Below, in pieces: positions 1 to 9,361 of a DNA stretch of 31,694 nt; the stretch's first letter is position 1; each line of letters starts with the position of its first letter. Source of the stretch: Gammaproteobacteria bacterium UBA2810 (GTDB lineage Bacteria > Pseudomonadota > Gammaproteobacteria > Enterobacterales > Succinivibrionaceae); the NCBI GenBank assembly GCA_002351705.1, contig DEHC01000065.1, positions 1 to 31,694 on the forward strand. Direction: 5' to 3'. The notes under the pieces are model-generated. The model searched no databases. It saw only the letters and a program-made list of their open reading frames with translations, and had not been told where the DNA came from. A program made the translations under genes and the position numbers.

Positions 1-14
1 CATGCCGAGCACAC

Positions 15-42
15 AAAAAAGGCCGTTCCCGGAGGAACGGCC
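15..42 (-). terminator. Rho-independent terminator of sucCD
   Basis: A perfect 9-bp stem (arms at 21-29 and 34-42, GGCCGTTCC pairing with GGAACGGCC) closes a 4-base loop. On the minus strand it is followed by six U (A run at 15-20). It lies about 30 bases past the sucD stop, so it ends the sucCD transcript. Confidence 0.9.
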
Positions 43-73
43 ATTCTTCCCAGCCTGCAGGCTCTGCTGCCTA

Positions 74-946
<873 letters not shown>

Positions 947-960
947 CTCGTCCGCCTCCC

Positions 961-2121
961 TCAGCCGATTACCTTGACTGCAGCCTCAGCTGCCTGTGCC
1001 AGATCGTTCCTCGCAATGATATTGAGGCCGCTCTTCTTCAGGATCTCCATGCCCGCGTCTGCTGCATTGCCCTCAAGCCTGACGATGACCGGAACCTTCA
1101 CGCCGACCTCGCTCACTGCCCCGACAATGCCCTCGGCGATAAGATCGCAGCGGACGATTCCGCCGAAGATGTTGACGAACACGGCCTTAACCTTCTCGTC
1201 GGAGAGGATGATCTTGAACGCCTCGATTACGCGCTCCTTGGTTGCGCTGCCGCCGACGTCAAGGAAGTTCGCCGGCTCGCCGCCGTAGAGCTTGATGATG
1301 TCCATGGTGCCCATCGCAAGTCCTGCGCCGTTGACCATGCAGCCGATGTTTCCGTCAAGCGCGACATAGTTGAGGCCGACCTGGGATGCCCTTGCCTCGG
1401 CGGGCTCGCTCTGCGACCAGTCGATGAGCTCTGCAAGATCCTTGTGTCTGAAAAGCGCGTTGGAGTCGATGTTGATCTTGGCATCGAGGCATACGAGGTG
1501 CCCGTCAGCGCCGACGACCAGAGGGTTGATCTCAAGAAGGGAGAGATCCTTCTCCTCGAACATTTTTCCAAGCTTCAGGAAAATGGAGGTGAACTCCTTG
1601 ATCTGATCCGGATTGAGCCCGAGCTTGAAGCCGAGCTCACGGCCCTGGAAGGGCTGCGGTCCTGTGAGGGGCTCGATTACTTCCTTGAAGATAAGCTCGG
1701 GAGTCTCCCTCGCAACCTTCTCGATCTCGGTGCCGCCCTCAGTGGAGGCCATGAACACAACGCGCTTCCTTGAGCGGTCAATGACTGCACCAAGATAGAG
1801 CTCGCGCGCCACGTCGGAGCACTGCTCGACCAGGATTGCGCTGACCGGCTGGCCGTGCTTGCCGGTCTGGTAGGTCACCAGCCTGTTTCCCAGCCACTTT
1901 CCGGCAAATTCCTCAGCCTCCTGCCTGGATGAGACTACCTTCACACCGCCCGACTTGCCTCTGCCGCCGGCGTATACCTGGCACTTGACAACCGCCCGGC
2001 TGCCGCCGAGGCTGTCAAAGGCATCTCCGGTCTCGGAGACGCTGCGGCAGGCGATTCCCCTGGGAACCGGCAGCCCGTAATCAGCAAACAACTTTTTCGA
2101 CTGGAATTCATGCAAATTCAT
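961..2121 (-). CDS. sucC: Succinyl-CoA ligase beta subunit
   Basis: SucC is the nucleotide- and Mg-binding beta subunit of succinyl-CoA synthetase, working as a complex with SucD. It has 386 residues against about 388 in E. coli and starts with the family hallmark MNLHEFQSKKLFADYGLPVP. An N-terminal ATP-grasp domain carries the KCQVYAGGRGKSGGVK loop (about residues 46-61). The C-terminal half carries NGAGLAMGTMD, GGEPANFLDVGG and VNIFGGIVRCDLIA. The start ATG has GGAG nine bases upstream. The gene opens the sucCD operon. The 430 bp upstream must hold the promoter, but I could not pick one with confidence. Confidence 0.97.
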   Translation of the reverse strand: MNLHEFQSKKLFADYGLPVPRGIACRSVSETGDAFDSLGGSRAVVKCQVYAGGRGKSGGVKVVSSRQEAEEFAGKWLGNRLVTYQTGKHGQPVSAILVEQCSDVARELYLGAVIDRSRKRVVFMASTEGGTEIEKVARETPELIFKEVIEPLTGPQPFQGRELGFKLGLNPDQIKEFTSIFLKLGKMFEEKDLSLLEINPLVVGADGHLVCLDAKINIDSNALFRHKDLAELIDWSQSEPAEARASQVGLNYVALDGNIGCMVNGAGLAMGTMDIIKLYGGEPANFLDVGGSATKERVIEAFKIILSDEKVKAVFVNIFGGIVRCDLIAEGIVGAVSEVGVKVPVIVRLEGNAADAGMEILKKSGLNIIARNDLAQAAEAAVKVIG

Positions 2122-2524
2122 TGAAAATAACTCCGGCGCGGAAATGCCTTCTGGCAGGAAAGCGCCGTCCTCCTCTCTTTTCCGGATGCAGGACTGTCGG
2201 CAGCAGGCCTGAATTCCATCAGGAAATCGGGAATATCCCCGGATAAAACAACCGTTTCCGCCGGATGCTGTCTGACTTGGATGCGGCAGCGAGAAATCTC
2301 TCCCTCATTTCACGCCGAAGGGAAAGACTGCGCCGGCAGCGGGCATCCGCCTCTCAGGCATCACGCAGCGGAACACAAAAAAAATTACGGGCTCAATTTG
2401 CCGCAACTAAGCGGGATTTTACTCTATTTGGCGCCTCTTAGAATCAAATCATCAAAACAATGCGGAAAAAACGGTGAAAGAGGGCGGCACCTGCACTGTA
2501 AAGCACCGGGAAATTACACCGTGA
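2122..2524. other. Intergenic region between divergent sucC and Sel1 gene
   Basis: About 400 bases between two divergent genes. It must contain the sucC promoter on the minus strand, but no convincing -35/-10 pair stands out. A short open frame at 2281-2541 (86 codons) has no ribosome site and no recognisable product, so I treat the stretch as noncoding. A-rich and T-rich tracts occur around 2375-2470. Confidence 0.5.
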
Positions 2525-2530
2525 TAGAAT
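2522..2530 (+). promoter_or_regulatory. Candidate extended -10 for the Sel1 gene
   Basis: TGA followed by TAGAAT (2525-2530) gives an extended -10 element. The predicted start near 2537 lies just before the AAAGGAG ribosome site at 2541-2547. No good -35 hexamer is present. Confidence 0.35.
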
Positions 2531-2554
2531 TGGGTGCATGAAAGGAGAAGCTCT

Positions 2555-3892
2555 ATGGATAAACCCGGCCGGAAAAACAGATCCCTTCGCGCCCTGGCAC
2601 TGTGCCTCGCGGCGCTCGCCGCCGCTCATGTCTTTCCGGCAGGCGCAGAGGCCTCCGATGCGGTCGGCGGCATCCTGATCTCCTCACCATCCGTTGCAGT
2701 ATCAGGCGAGTACCGGAGGAAATACGCCTCGGATCTCTTCTCGAGCGCCTTCAGGGGCGATCCAGACAGCATGTACCGGCTGGGGATAATGTACCGTGAC
2801 GGTGCCGGCCTGCCCCGTAACAGTGAAAATGCAATAGAACTGCTGAAGCGCTCTGCCGGCAGGGGAAATGACAGCGCCGCGAGCGCGCTCGGGCTTTTAT
2901 ACCTCGACAGAAGCGCGGCCGCGCCCGACTATGACGCCGCGGTTGCCGTCCTCAGAGGCGCCGCCGGGCGCGGCTCCTCAGACGCTCAGTACATTCTCTG
3001 GACCCTCTACAAGCAGGGGCTCGCCGTAAGGAAGGACCAGGCAATCGCCCTGCAGTATCTCAGGCAGTCGGCGGCAGACCACAACCCGCAGGCCGAGTTT
3101 GACCTCGCCTACTGCTACGAGACCGGCTACTGCGGCATAAATCGCGATCTCATCACCGCCCGCCGCCTGTACCGGAACGCCGCCGACGCGGGCATCGCCG
3201 GAGCCGCCTACCGCGTCTCCCTCATGATGGAGAACGGAGAGGGCGGAAAGACGGATCCTGCCGGAGCATTCCGCTACATGAAAAAAGCGGCGGATGCCGG
3301 TGCCGGAACCGCGGAATACCGCATGGGGCTTTACTATCTGAGCGGCATACAGACGCCGAAATCGCCTGAGAAGGCCGCTGCCATGTTCACCGAGTCGGCA
3401 GCCAAGGGCAGCGCCGACGCCATGCTCGCGCTCGGGGATCTCTATCTTGATGGAACCGGCGTCATCAGAAATCCCGGAATGGCCGCATCCCTCTTTGTCC
3501 AGGCGGCAAAGTTCGACAAGGAGGCGGCAGGAACAAGACTTGCAGGCCTTTACGCATCTGGAACCGGCGTGAGGAAGAGCAGGAGGAACGTGAGGTTCTG
3601 GCTTGAGTTCTCCGCAAGGAGGGGAAATGCCGGTGCGTCATACTTGGCAGGAAAAATGTATGCAACAGGTGACGGCGGCGAGAGGGACTACATCAAAGCC
3701 AGGTATTTTCTGAAAAAGGCAGCAGACAGCGGCATAAGGGAAGCAAGGGCGCTGCTTGGCTATCTTTATTCTGAAGGCAAGGGAGGGGAAAGGAACATGG
3801 GCATTGCCTGCTCGCTTCTGGAAACAGCCATTGATCCAAGACTTCCGGATGTCAATCAGAAATACGAGGACATCTGTGTGTCCGGCAGATAG
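2555..3892 (+). CDS. Secreted Sel1-repeat (TPR-like) protein
   Basis: A 445-residue protein with a signal peptide (basic MDKPGRKNRS, hydrophobic stretch LALCLAALAAAHVF, likely cleavage around AGA-EA). It is followed by about ten Sel1-like repeats, seen as recurring A..LG.LY..G.G...D...A......AA..G units through residue ~440. Sel1 repeats form alpha-solenoid protein-binding surfaces; no catalytic domain is visible. The start at 2555 is chosen because AAAGGAG sits just upstream and the signal peptide begins there. An in-frame ATG at 2534 would add seven residues without a ribosome site. The partner is unknown; a periplasmic scaffold or envelope role is inference. A second, different Sel1 protein lies at 11703-12704. 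Confidence 0.85.
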   Translation: MDKPGRKNRSLRALALCLAALAAAHVFPAGAEASDAVGGILISSPSVAVSGEYRRKYASDLFSSAFRGDPDSMYRLGIMYRDGAGLPRNSENAIELLKRSAGRGNDSAASALGLLYLDRSAAAPDYDAAVAVLRGAAGRGSSDAQYILWTLYKQGLAVRKDQAIALQYLRQSAADHNPQAEFDLAYCYETGYCGINRDLITARRLYRNAADAGIAGAAYRVSLMMENGEGGKTDPAGAFRYMKKAADAGAGTAEYRMGLYYLSGIQTPKSPEKAAAMFTESAAKGSADAMLALGDLYLDGTGVIRNPGMAASLFVQAAKFDKEAAGTRLAGLYASGTGVRKSRRNVRFWLEFSARRGNAGASYLAGKMYATGDGGERDYIKARYFLKKAADSGIREARALLGYLYSEGKGGERNMGIACSLLETAIDPRLPDVNQKYEDICVSGR

Positions 3893-3987
3893 ACGGCTGT
3901 CACAGAAATGAAAAATTTTACAAAGGATTTTTACAGCTTATAAAAATTTTTAATTTTGTTGTTTTTTTCTAAACGCGGCCGGTGATG

Positions 3988-3996
3988 TGTGATAAA
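3988..3996 (+). promoter_or_regulatory. Candidate extended -10 for gltA
   Basis: TGT followed by GATAAA (3991-3996) resembles an extended -10. It lies about 80 bp upstream of the gltA ATG, just after a very AT-rich tract (3905-3970) that could act as an UP element. The -35 position is poor, so this is tentative. Confidence 0.3.
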
Positions 3997-4073
3997 GTGA
4001 GGCAGGTTTCAATCCCACTTAAGCATGCGGCTTTCATAGGAAAAACAGCAGTGTTTTTCGAAGGAGATTTTAC

Positions 4074-5408
4074 ATGACCGAAGATGTAAAGAAGCAGGAG
4101 ACGGCAGACGCCTCATCTGACAAGAAGCTGAAGACTGCCGTTCTTACGATCGGTGATCAGCAGATTGAGCTGCCGATTCTGTACGGAACAGAAGGAAATC
4201 CTGTAATAGACATCCGAGCCTTGGGAAAGCACGGGTATTTCACCTATGATCCGGGATTCCTGGCTACTGCGTCTTGCCAGTCAAAGATTACGTTCATTGA
4301 TGGTGCAAAGGGCGTCCTCCTGCACCGCGGATACCCCATTTACGAGCTTGCCATGCAGACAAGCTACATGGAGGTCTGCTACCTGCTCCTGCACAAGGAG
4401 CTCCCGAACAGGGAGCAGCTGTCCGAGTTCACCAACCAGGTGAGAAGGCACACCATGGTGCACGAGCAGCTGTCAAAGATGTTCCTGGCCTACAGGCGCG
4501 ACTCCCATCCTATGGCAATCATGTGCGGTATCGCGGGAGCGCTCTCAGCCTTCTACCACACCAACATCAACATCAATGACCCGAAGGACCGCGAGTCAGT
4601 CGCAATCCGCCTCATCGCAAAGATGCCTACCCTTGCGGCCATGTCCTACAAGTACTCCATAGGCCAGCCGTTCATGTACCCGAAGAACAACCTGAGCTAC
4701 ACAGGCAACTTCCTTTACATGATGTTCGCTAATCCCTGCGAGGAGTATGTGGTCAACCCGGTCATCGAGAAGGCCCTGGACCGCATCTTCATCCTCCATG
4801 CGGATCACGAGCAGAACGCATCCACCTCCTGCGTGAGGTTCGCGGGAACCACCGGAGCCAACCCGTTCGCCTGCATCGCTGCCGGCATAGCGGCCCTCTG
4901 GGGTCCTGCTCACGGCGGCGCCAACGAGGCATGCCTCAGGATGCTCGAGAACATCGGCTCGATTGACCGCATTCCCGAGTTCATCGCAAGGGCCAAGGAT
5001 CCGAAGGATCCGTTCCGCCTGATGGGCTTCGGCCACCGCGTCTACAAGAACTACGATCCGAGAGCGGTGGTAATGAAGGAGACCTGTCACGAGGTTCTCG
5101 AGGAGCTCCACATCCAGAACCACCCGATCCTCGATGTTGCCATGGAGCTCGAGCGCATTGCCCTCTCCGATCCTTACTTCATCGAGAGGAAGCTCTACCC
5201 GAACGTGGACTTCTATTCGGGAATCATCCTGAACGCCATCGGCATCCCGACCTCGATGTTCACCGTAATCTTCGCCCTGGCAAGAACCATCGGCTGGATT
5301 ACCAACTGGATCGAGATGCAGGAGGATCCTTCAAGCAAGATCGGCCGTCCCCGCCAGCTGTACGTCGGCGTGCCGAAGAGAGAGGTTCCGCCTATCTACA
5401 GAAGGTAG
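4074..5408 (+). CDS. gltA: Citrate synthase, type II
   Basis: Condenses oxaloacetate and acetyl-CoA to citrate, the entry step of the TCA cycle. The 444 residues align throughout with the hexameric, NADH-inhibited enterobacterial enzyme (427 aa), with a charged N-terminal extension of about 16 residues. The catalytic residues are present: His280 in GPAHGGAN, His321 in GFGHRVYKNYDPRA and Asp379 in NVDFYSG. HADHEQNASTS is also conserved. Cys222 in the NPCEEY segment corresponds to the E. coli cysteine near the NADH regulatory site, suggesting that allosteric control by NADH is retained (inference). The ATG at 4074 has AAGGAG eight bases upstream. The gene is monocistronic, ending in a strong terminator. 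Confidence 0.97.
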   Translation: MTEDVKKQETADASSDKKLKTAVLTIGDQQIELPILYGTEGNPVIDIRALGKHGYFTYDPGFLATASCQSKITFIDGAKGVLLHRGYPIYELAMQTSYMEVCYLLLHKELPNREQLSEFTNQVRRHTMVHEQLSKMFLAYRRDSHPMAIMCGIAGALSAFYHTNININDPKDRESVAIRLIAKMPTLAAMSYKYSIGQPFMYPKNNLSYTGNFLYMMFANPCEEYVVNPVIEKALDRIFILHADHEQNASTSCVRFAGTTGANPFACIAAGIAALWGPAHGGANEACLRMLENIGSIDRIPEFIARAKDPKDPFRLMGFGHRVYKNYDPRAVVMKETCHEVLEELHIQNHPILDVAMELERIALSDPYFIERKLYPNVDFYSGIILNAIGIPTSMFTVIFALARTIGWITNWIEMQEDPSSKIGRPRQLYVGVPKREVPPIYRR

Positions 5409-5430
5409 TTCCGGGAAACGCGGATCAGCA

Positions 5431-5457
5431 AAGGGAGGCCTCAGGGCCTCCTTTTTT
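5431..5457 (+). terminator. Rho-independent terminator of gltA
   Basis: A 7-bp GC stem (GGAGGCC at 5434-5440 with GGCCTCC at 5445-5451), a 4-base loop and a run of six T (5452-5457), about 25 bases after the gltA stop. Confidence 0.9.
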
Positions 5458-5658
5458 ATTGCCTTAGTGATGCAGGCCCGGACTTATCCGCATGTGTATT
5501 CCAGCGGAGTACTCCAGCGCACTTTGCTGCAGCCTATCCTGAGATCACGGGACACCGGCTGAAGCTGCCTGCCGTTTCCAGCTCAGGTGCAGCCCGGCAA
5601 TGCTCACAGAAAGCCTCATCAATGGCTGCTCCTGGGATCCGGAAAGGGCCTGATGATC
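5458..5658. other. Convergent intergenic spacer, nothing recognised
   Basis: The stretch between the gltA terminator and the terminator of the convergent DUF3466 gene. I see no open frame with coding character, no repeat and no RNA gene. Confidence 0.5.
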
Positions 5659-5692
5659 AAAAAAGGCCGGGGCTGCTCACGCAGCTCCGGCC
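5659..5692 (-). terminator. Rho-independent terminator of the rlmKL-uup-DUF3466 operon
   Basis: Arms at 5665-5676 and 5681-5692 (GGCCGGGGCTGC / GCAGCTCCGGCC) form a 12-position stem with one mismatch and a 4-base loop. Six A at 5659-5664 give the U tract on the minus strand. Confidence 0.85.
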
Positions 5693-5714
5693 GTCTTCAC
5701 CGTCTCATGAAAAC

Positions 5715-7394
5715 TCAGAGATGGAACCTCCGCCTCAGGGCAAGAAGGCCTCCGAGCACGGCGAGGAACGCGGGCGCCATTGAGCCGCCACCGCCGCCGC
5801 CCGAGGAGTCAGCGCCGTTCGCATCCTTCTCGCCGGCTTTGGTCCTCTGCTTGTCGTAGCTGACCTTGTAGTCGGAGGAGATTGCCTTGTCCTCGTTGAA
5901 CGAGCTGTTCTGGAGGAGTACGGTTACGAGGTCTGCGTCCTTGTGCTTTGCCCAGTCGCTCTTGCTGCCGTACCTGTAGGCGGTCGCGAGGATGGTTCCG
6001 TTGTCGTTGATGTCAACGGCATCGGAGATGAAGTAGTACTTGCCGTCCTGCTCGCATCCTGACGAAGAGCAGATGTAGTCGTTCAGATCGTACAGCGTGT
6101 CGGAGTCGACAGCATAGACAAAGCCGGTCTTGGTTCTCTGTGAGCCGCCGTTGACAGGAGAGGTCTCGGTCGAGAGATCATGCTGTCCGCAGGCGATTCC
6201 GGCGCTGTTGATGGAGTTAACGATGATGCTGGCGCCCCTGAACGGGATGTCGGCAATGTTCTTCTTCACGCTGCCGTTCTTGAAGTCATAGATGAATGAC
6301 TCAATTGGCAGGTTGAGCTCCTTGTCCTTGATATAACGGACAAAGCCGGTGGCATATGATGAGTTTGCCGAATTGAACGTGGTGAGGAGGTAATTCTCGT
6401 CGCCGTCGCCCGGATCGTCAATGCCCTTTGCCTTGGAGAAGGACTTCTCGCTGAGGGAGCCGTCCTCGGCAACGCCTACCGTCCACATTCTCGCGACTGC
6501 GGTGCCTTCATGATACTCATCGTCCGAAACATAGCCGAACGCGTAAACAGTGCCGTCATCACCCTTCGAGATTGCCCTGACCGAGCCGGTCCTGACGTCA
6601 TCGTTATCCTTTCTTGAGAGCTGCAGGCTGCCGATAACCTCGCCGTCGGCTCTTACGTGCCAGAGATACGCGTCAGTCTTGAATACCGGGCAGGTGTAAA
6701 TCCAGTCATTGGTTGCCCAGGCGTCAGTGTCGTAATCACCCTCGCCGATGCAGTAGTAAAGGCTGTTCTTGTCAGTGAGATCGTCAGCGCCGTAGTAGCC
6801 GCCGACCAGGTAGCTGCCGTCGTCAAGCTTAAGAGAGGTTACCGCTCCGCCGAACCCCTGCTTGGTCAGCTGGATCTCGGCGCCGTTCTGCCAGACATAG
6901 GCATGCCTGACGCCGTGCCCGTCCGCCTTCTCGACATCGGGATCCGGGAGGTTCTTGTATCCGGTCATGAATGACCCGTCATCACCTGCCGAAAGGTAGA
7001 CGGCTGAGAACTCATCCTGCGCCCCGGAGCCGTTGAAGCTTGAGCTGACATTCGAGACATGGAGGGTCATGTTCCTGCGCCAGGTATATGCGGCGCCGCC
7101 GTCCTTCGACCAGAACGCGTCGCAGACGCTGCCGTCATAGATGCACCTCTGCATATAGCTGAAATTGTCAGCTATATCGAAGAGCTCGGGCGACATGTCA
7201 TAGAAATCCCATGCCCTCGAGGCGTAGGTGCGCGTCAGGGCCTGATCTTCCGTCCTTGCAAGCTTGAACGGGAAGGTATCAGCGCCGGATATCTCGGTCA
7301 CCGTGAAGTACGGCTGATCCGCGGCCATTGCGGTCACGGACGCAGTCATGGCGGCAGCGATCAAAGACAGTCTGAATTTCATATTCTTATGCAT
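5715..7394 (-). CDS. DUF3466-like exported protein with GlyGly-CTERM anchor
   Basis: A protein of about 559 residues of unknown function. The N-terminus has a signal peptide (MKFRLSLIAAAMTASVTAMAA). The body holds repeated beta-rich segments with G-D-DG-S/T-x-x-x-GY patterns, which look like a propeller or HAF-type repeat fold. The C-terminus has a six-glycine run, a hydrophobic segment (APAFLAVLGGLLA) and a basic tail RRRFHL, the tripartite GlyGly-CTERM signal processed by rhombosortases and linked to type II secretion. Position directly after uup is typical of DUF3466 proteins in Vibrio-like genomes, which supports the family call. An in-frame ATG at 7445 overlaps the uup stop (ATGA) but has no ribosome site. 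I chose 7394; 7382 is equally possible. Confidence 0.7.
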   Translation of the reverse strand: MHKNMKFRLSLIAAAMTASVTAMAADQPYFTVTEISGADTFPFKLARTEDQALTRTYASRAWDFYDMSPELFDIADNFSYMQRCIYDGSVCDAFWSKDGGAAYTWRRNMTLHVSNVSSSFNGSGAQDEFSAVYLSAGDDGSFMTGYKNLPDPDVEKADGHGVRHAYVWQNGAEIQLTKQGFGGAVTSLKLDDGSYLVGGYYGADDLTDKNSLYYCIGEGDYDTDAWATNDWIYTCPVFKTDAYLWHVRADGEVIGSLQLSRKDNDDVRTGSVRAISKGDDGTVYAFGYVSDDEYHEGTAVARMWTVGVAEDGSLSEKSFSKAKGIDDPGDGDENYLLTTFNSANSSYATGFVRYIKDKELNLPIESFIYDFKNGSVKKNIADIPFRGASIIVNSINSAGIACGQHDLSTETSPVNGGSQRTKTGFVYAVDSDTLYDLNDYICSSSGCEQDGKYYFISDAVDINDNGTILATAYRYGSKSDWAKHKDADLVTVLLQNSSFNEDKAISSDYKVSYDKQRTKAGEKDANGADSSGGGGGGSMAPAFLAVLGGLLALRRRFHL

Positions 7395-7441
7395 ATTCTC
7401 GTTTCGTTTATCCGGAAATCCGGACATGGTGCAGTGCTCAG

Positions 7442-9361
7442 TCATGAGTCCGGCTGTACACCGGATTCCAGACGCTCCTTCTCTTCCTCAAGCTCGCCCC
7501 ATCTGTCAGTAAGCTGCTCGTCAAGGGCATTGGCCTCATCAAGCTCGGCCATGATTTTCTTGATTTCCTCAGGAGTGTGTTCAGTATAGAATCCGGCGGA
7601 TCCTATTATATTCTGAAGTTCTGAAATTTTCTTCTCGGTTTCCTCTATTTTTCCGGGAAGTTCCCCGAGCTCGCGCTCCTCCTTGTAGGAGAGCTTCCTC
7701 TTCTGCCTCTGCCTCTCCTGTCCGGAGGCCGGAGTGCTTGCCGCCGCGGCATTTGCCCCGGAAGAGGCCGCCTCCTTCTCCCTGAGGCGGGCGATCTCGG
7801 CCTCGGCCTCCTTGTAGCCGCCGTCGGCAGTGATGATCCTGCCGCCGCCCAGGAAGCACCAGGTCTCGGTCGCGACATTGTCGACAAACCAGCGGTCATG
7901 GCTCACCACGATTATCGTGATGCCGAGGCTCGTGAGCATCTCCTCGAGGAGCGAGAGTGTGTCCATGTCAAGATCATTGGTCGGCTCGTCAAGCACCAGG
8001 AGGTTGCAGGGCTTCAGGAATATCTTCGCAAGGAGGAGCCTGTTCTTCTCCCCGCCAGAGAGCGCGCTCACCGGAGACACCGCGCGCCTAGGCTCGAAGA
8101 GGAAGTCGCTGAGGTAGCTTATGACCGACTTTTTCTTCCCCGCGATCTCGACCTCGGTGCGCCCCGGGGCGATGTTGTCCCTTACGGTGAGGCTCTCCTC
8201 GAGCTTGTCCCGGTACTGGTCAAAATAGGCGACCTGCAGCTTCGTGCCGGTCTTTATTGTCCCTGAGTCAGGCTGGATCTCGCCGAGCAGCATCTTGATG
8301 AGCGTTGACTTCCCAGCGCCGTTCGGCCCGAGGATCGCAATCTTGTCGCCGCGGAGGACGCTGAAGGAAAAATCCTTTATAAGGCATTTCCCGCCGAGGC
8401 TCTTCGAGACATGATCGCCCTCGAAGACAATCTTCCCGGAGAGCTCCGCCTCGCCGACGCTGAGCCGCATCTGCCCCATGCGCTTCCTTCTCTCGGCGTA
8501 CTCGCGGCGCATCTCCTTGAGCTTCTTCACCCTGCCCTCGTTCCTCGTGAGGCGGGCCTTAATGCCCTTCCTTATCCAGATTTCCTCCTCCGAGAGCCTG
8601 CGGTCAAAGTCCGCGTTGGCTATGTCCTCCTTCCTGAGCTCCTCCTCCTTCATTGAGCGGTACTTTGAGTAGTTCCCGGGATACGACCTGATTACCCCGC
8701 GGTCGAGCTCCACGATCCTGGTTGCGACGTCATCGATGAACGTCCGGTCGTGGCTGATGAATATCACCGTTCCGCTGTAGGATGAGATGAAGTTCTCGAG
8801 CCAGAGTATGGACTCCACGTCAAGGTGGTTGGTGGGCTCGTCGAGGAGGAGCACGGTCGGCTCCGTCACGAGCGCCCTCGAGAGCGAGACCTTCCTGAGC
8901 GTTCCGCCCGAGAGCGAGGTCAGGAGCGAGTCCTCCGGAAGGTGCAGATCCGAAATGGTCTTTTTTGCCCGCTCGAGGAACTTCCAGGCGCCGGCGTCCT
9001 CAAGCCTCGCGGAGAGCGACACCATTTTTGCAGAGTCGGCATCTCCCGAGGCGCTGTCATACTCGGCAAGGAGCGCAGCCTTCTCAGGCTCTGCGGAGAG
9101 CACATAGTCAAGCACGGTGAGCCCCGGATCGCGCGGCGGCTCCTGATCAAGCTCCGCTACCTTCTGCCCGCGCTCCATGGCGAAAATGCCGTCATCAAGC
9201 TTCTGCCGGCCGGCTATTACCCGGAAGAGTGTCGACTTCCCGGTTCCGTTTCTTCCGACAAGGCAGAGCCTCTCGCCCTGCTCAACAGAAAGCTCGGCAT
9301 GATCAAGAAGGGGCGCGGCGCTGAATGACAGCATCGCCCCGCGCACAGTGATTATCGGCAT
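7442..9361 (-). CDS. uup: ABC-F family ATPase Uup
   Basis: A cytosolic ABC-F protein of 639 residues. It has two ATP-binding cassettes without membrane domains. The first has Walker A GRNGTGKS at residues 36-43, signature LSGGTLRKV and Walker B VLLLDEPTNHLD. The second has GPNGAGKS, LSGGEKNRLLL and LLVLDEPTNDLD. An arginine/lysine-rich linker separates them, and the C-terminus (about residues 565-635) is a charged coiled coil typical of Uup. Family members act on the ribosome and affect precise excision of transposons. The start ATG lies 10 bp inside the end of rlmKL and the stop overlaps an ATG of the next frame, so the three genes form a tightly coupled operon. Pairing with rlmKL is conserved in gammaproteobacteria. 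Confidence 0.93.
   Translation of the reverse strand: MPIITVRGAMLSFSAAPLLDHAELSVEQGERLCLVGRNGTGKSTLFRVIAGRQKLDDGIFAMERGQKVAELDQEPPRDPGLTVLDYVLSAEPEKAALLAEYDSASGDADSAKMVSLSARLEDAGAWKFLERAKKTISDLHLPEDSLLTSLSGGTLRKVSLSRALVTEPTVLLLDEPTNHLDVESILWLENFISSYSGTVIFISHDRTFIDDVATRIVELDRGVIRSYPGNYSKYRSMKEEELRKEDIANADFDRRLSEEEIWIRKGIKARLTRNEGRVKKLKEMRREYAERRKRMGQMRLSVGEAELSGKIVFEGDHVSKSLGGKCLIKDFSFSVLRGDKIAILGPNGAGKSTLIKMLLGEIQPDSGTIKTGTKLQVAYFDQYRDKLEESLTVRDNIAPGRTEVEIAGKKKSVISYLSDFLFEPRRAVSPVSALSGGEKNRLLLAKIFLKPCNLLVLDEPTNDLDMDTLSLLEEMLTSLGITIIVVSHDRWFVDNVATETWCFLGGGRIITADGGYKEAEAEIARLREKEAASSGANAAAASTPASGQERQRQKRKLSYKEERELGELPGKIEETEKKISELQNIIGSAGFYTEHTPEEIKKIMAELDEANALDEQLTDRWGELEEEKERLESGVQPDS

Noticed and set aside
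2281..2541. 86-codon plus-strand open frame between sucC and the Sel1 gene
   Set aside because: No ribosome site, no recognisable protein, and it overlaps the likely promoter and leader of the Sel1 gene.
2534..2554. Upstream ATG for the Sel1-repeat gene
   Set aside because: It would place the ribosome site AAAGGAG inside the coding sequence and push the signal peptide inwards by seven residues.
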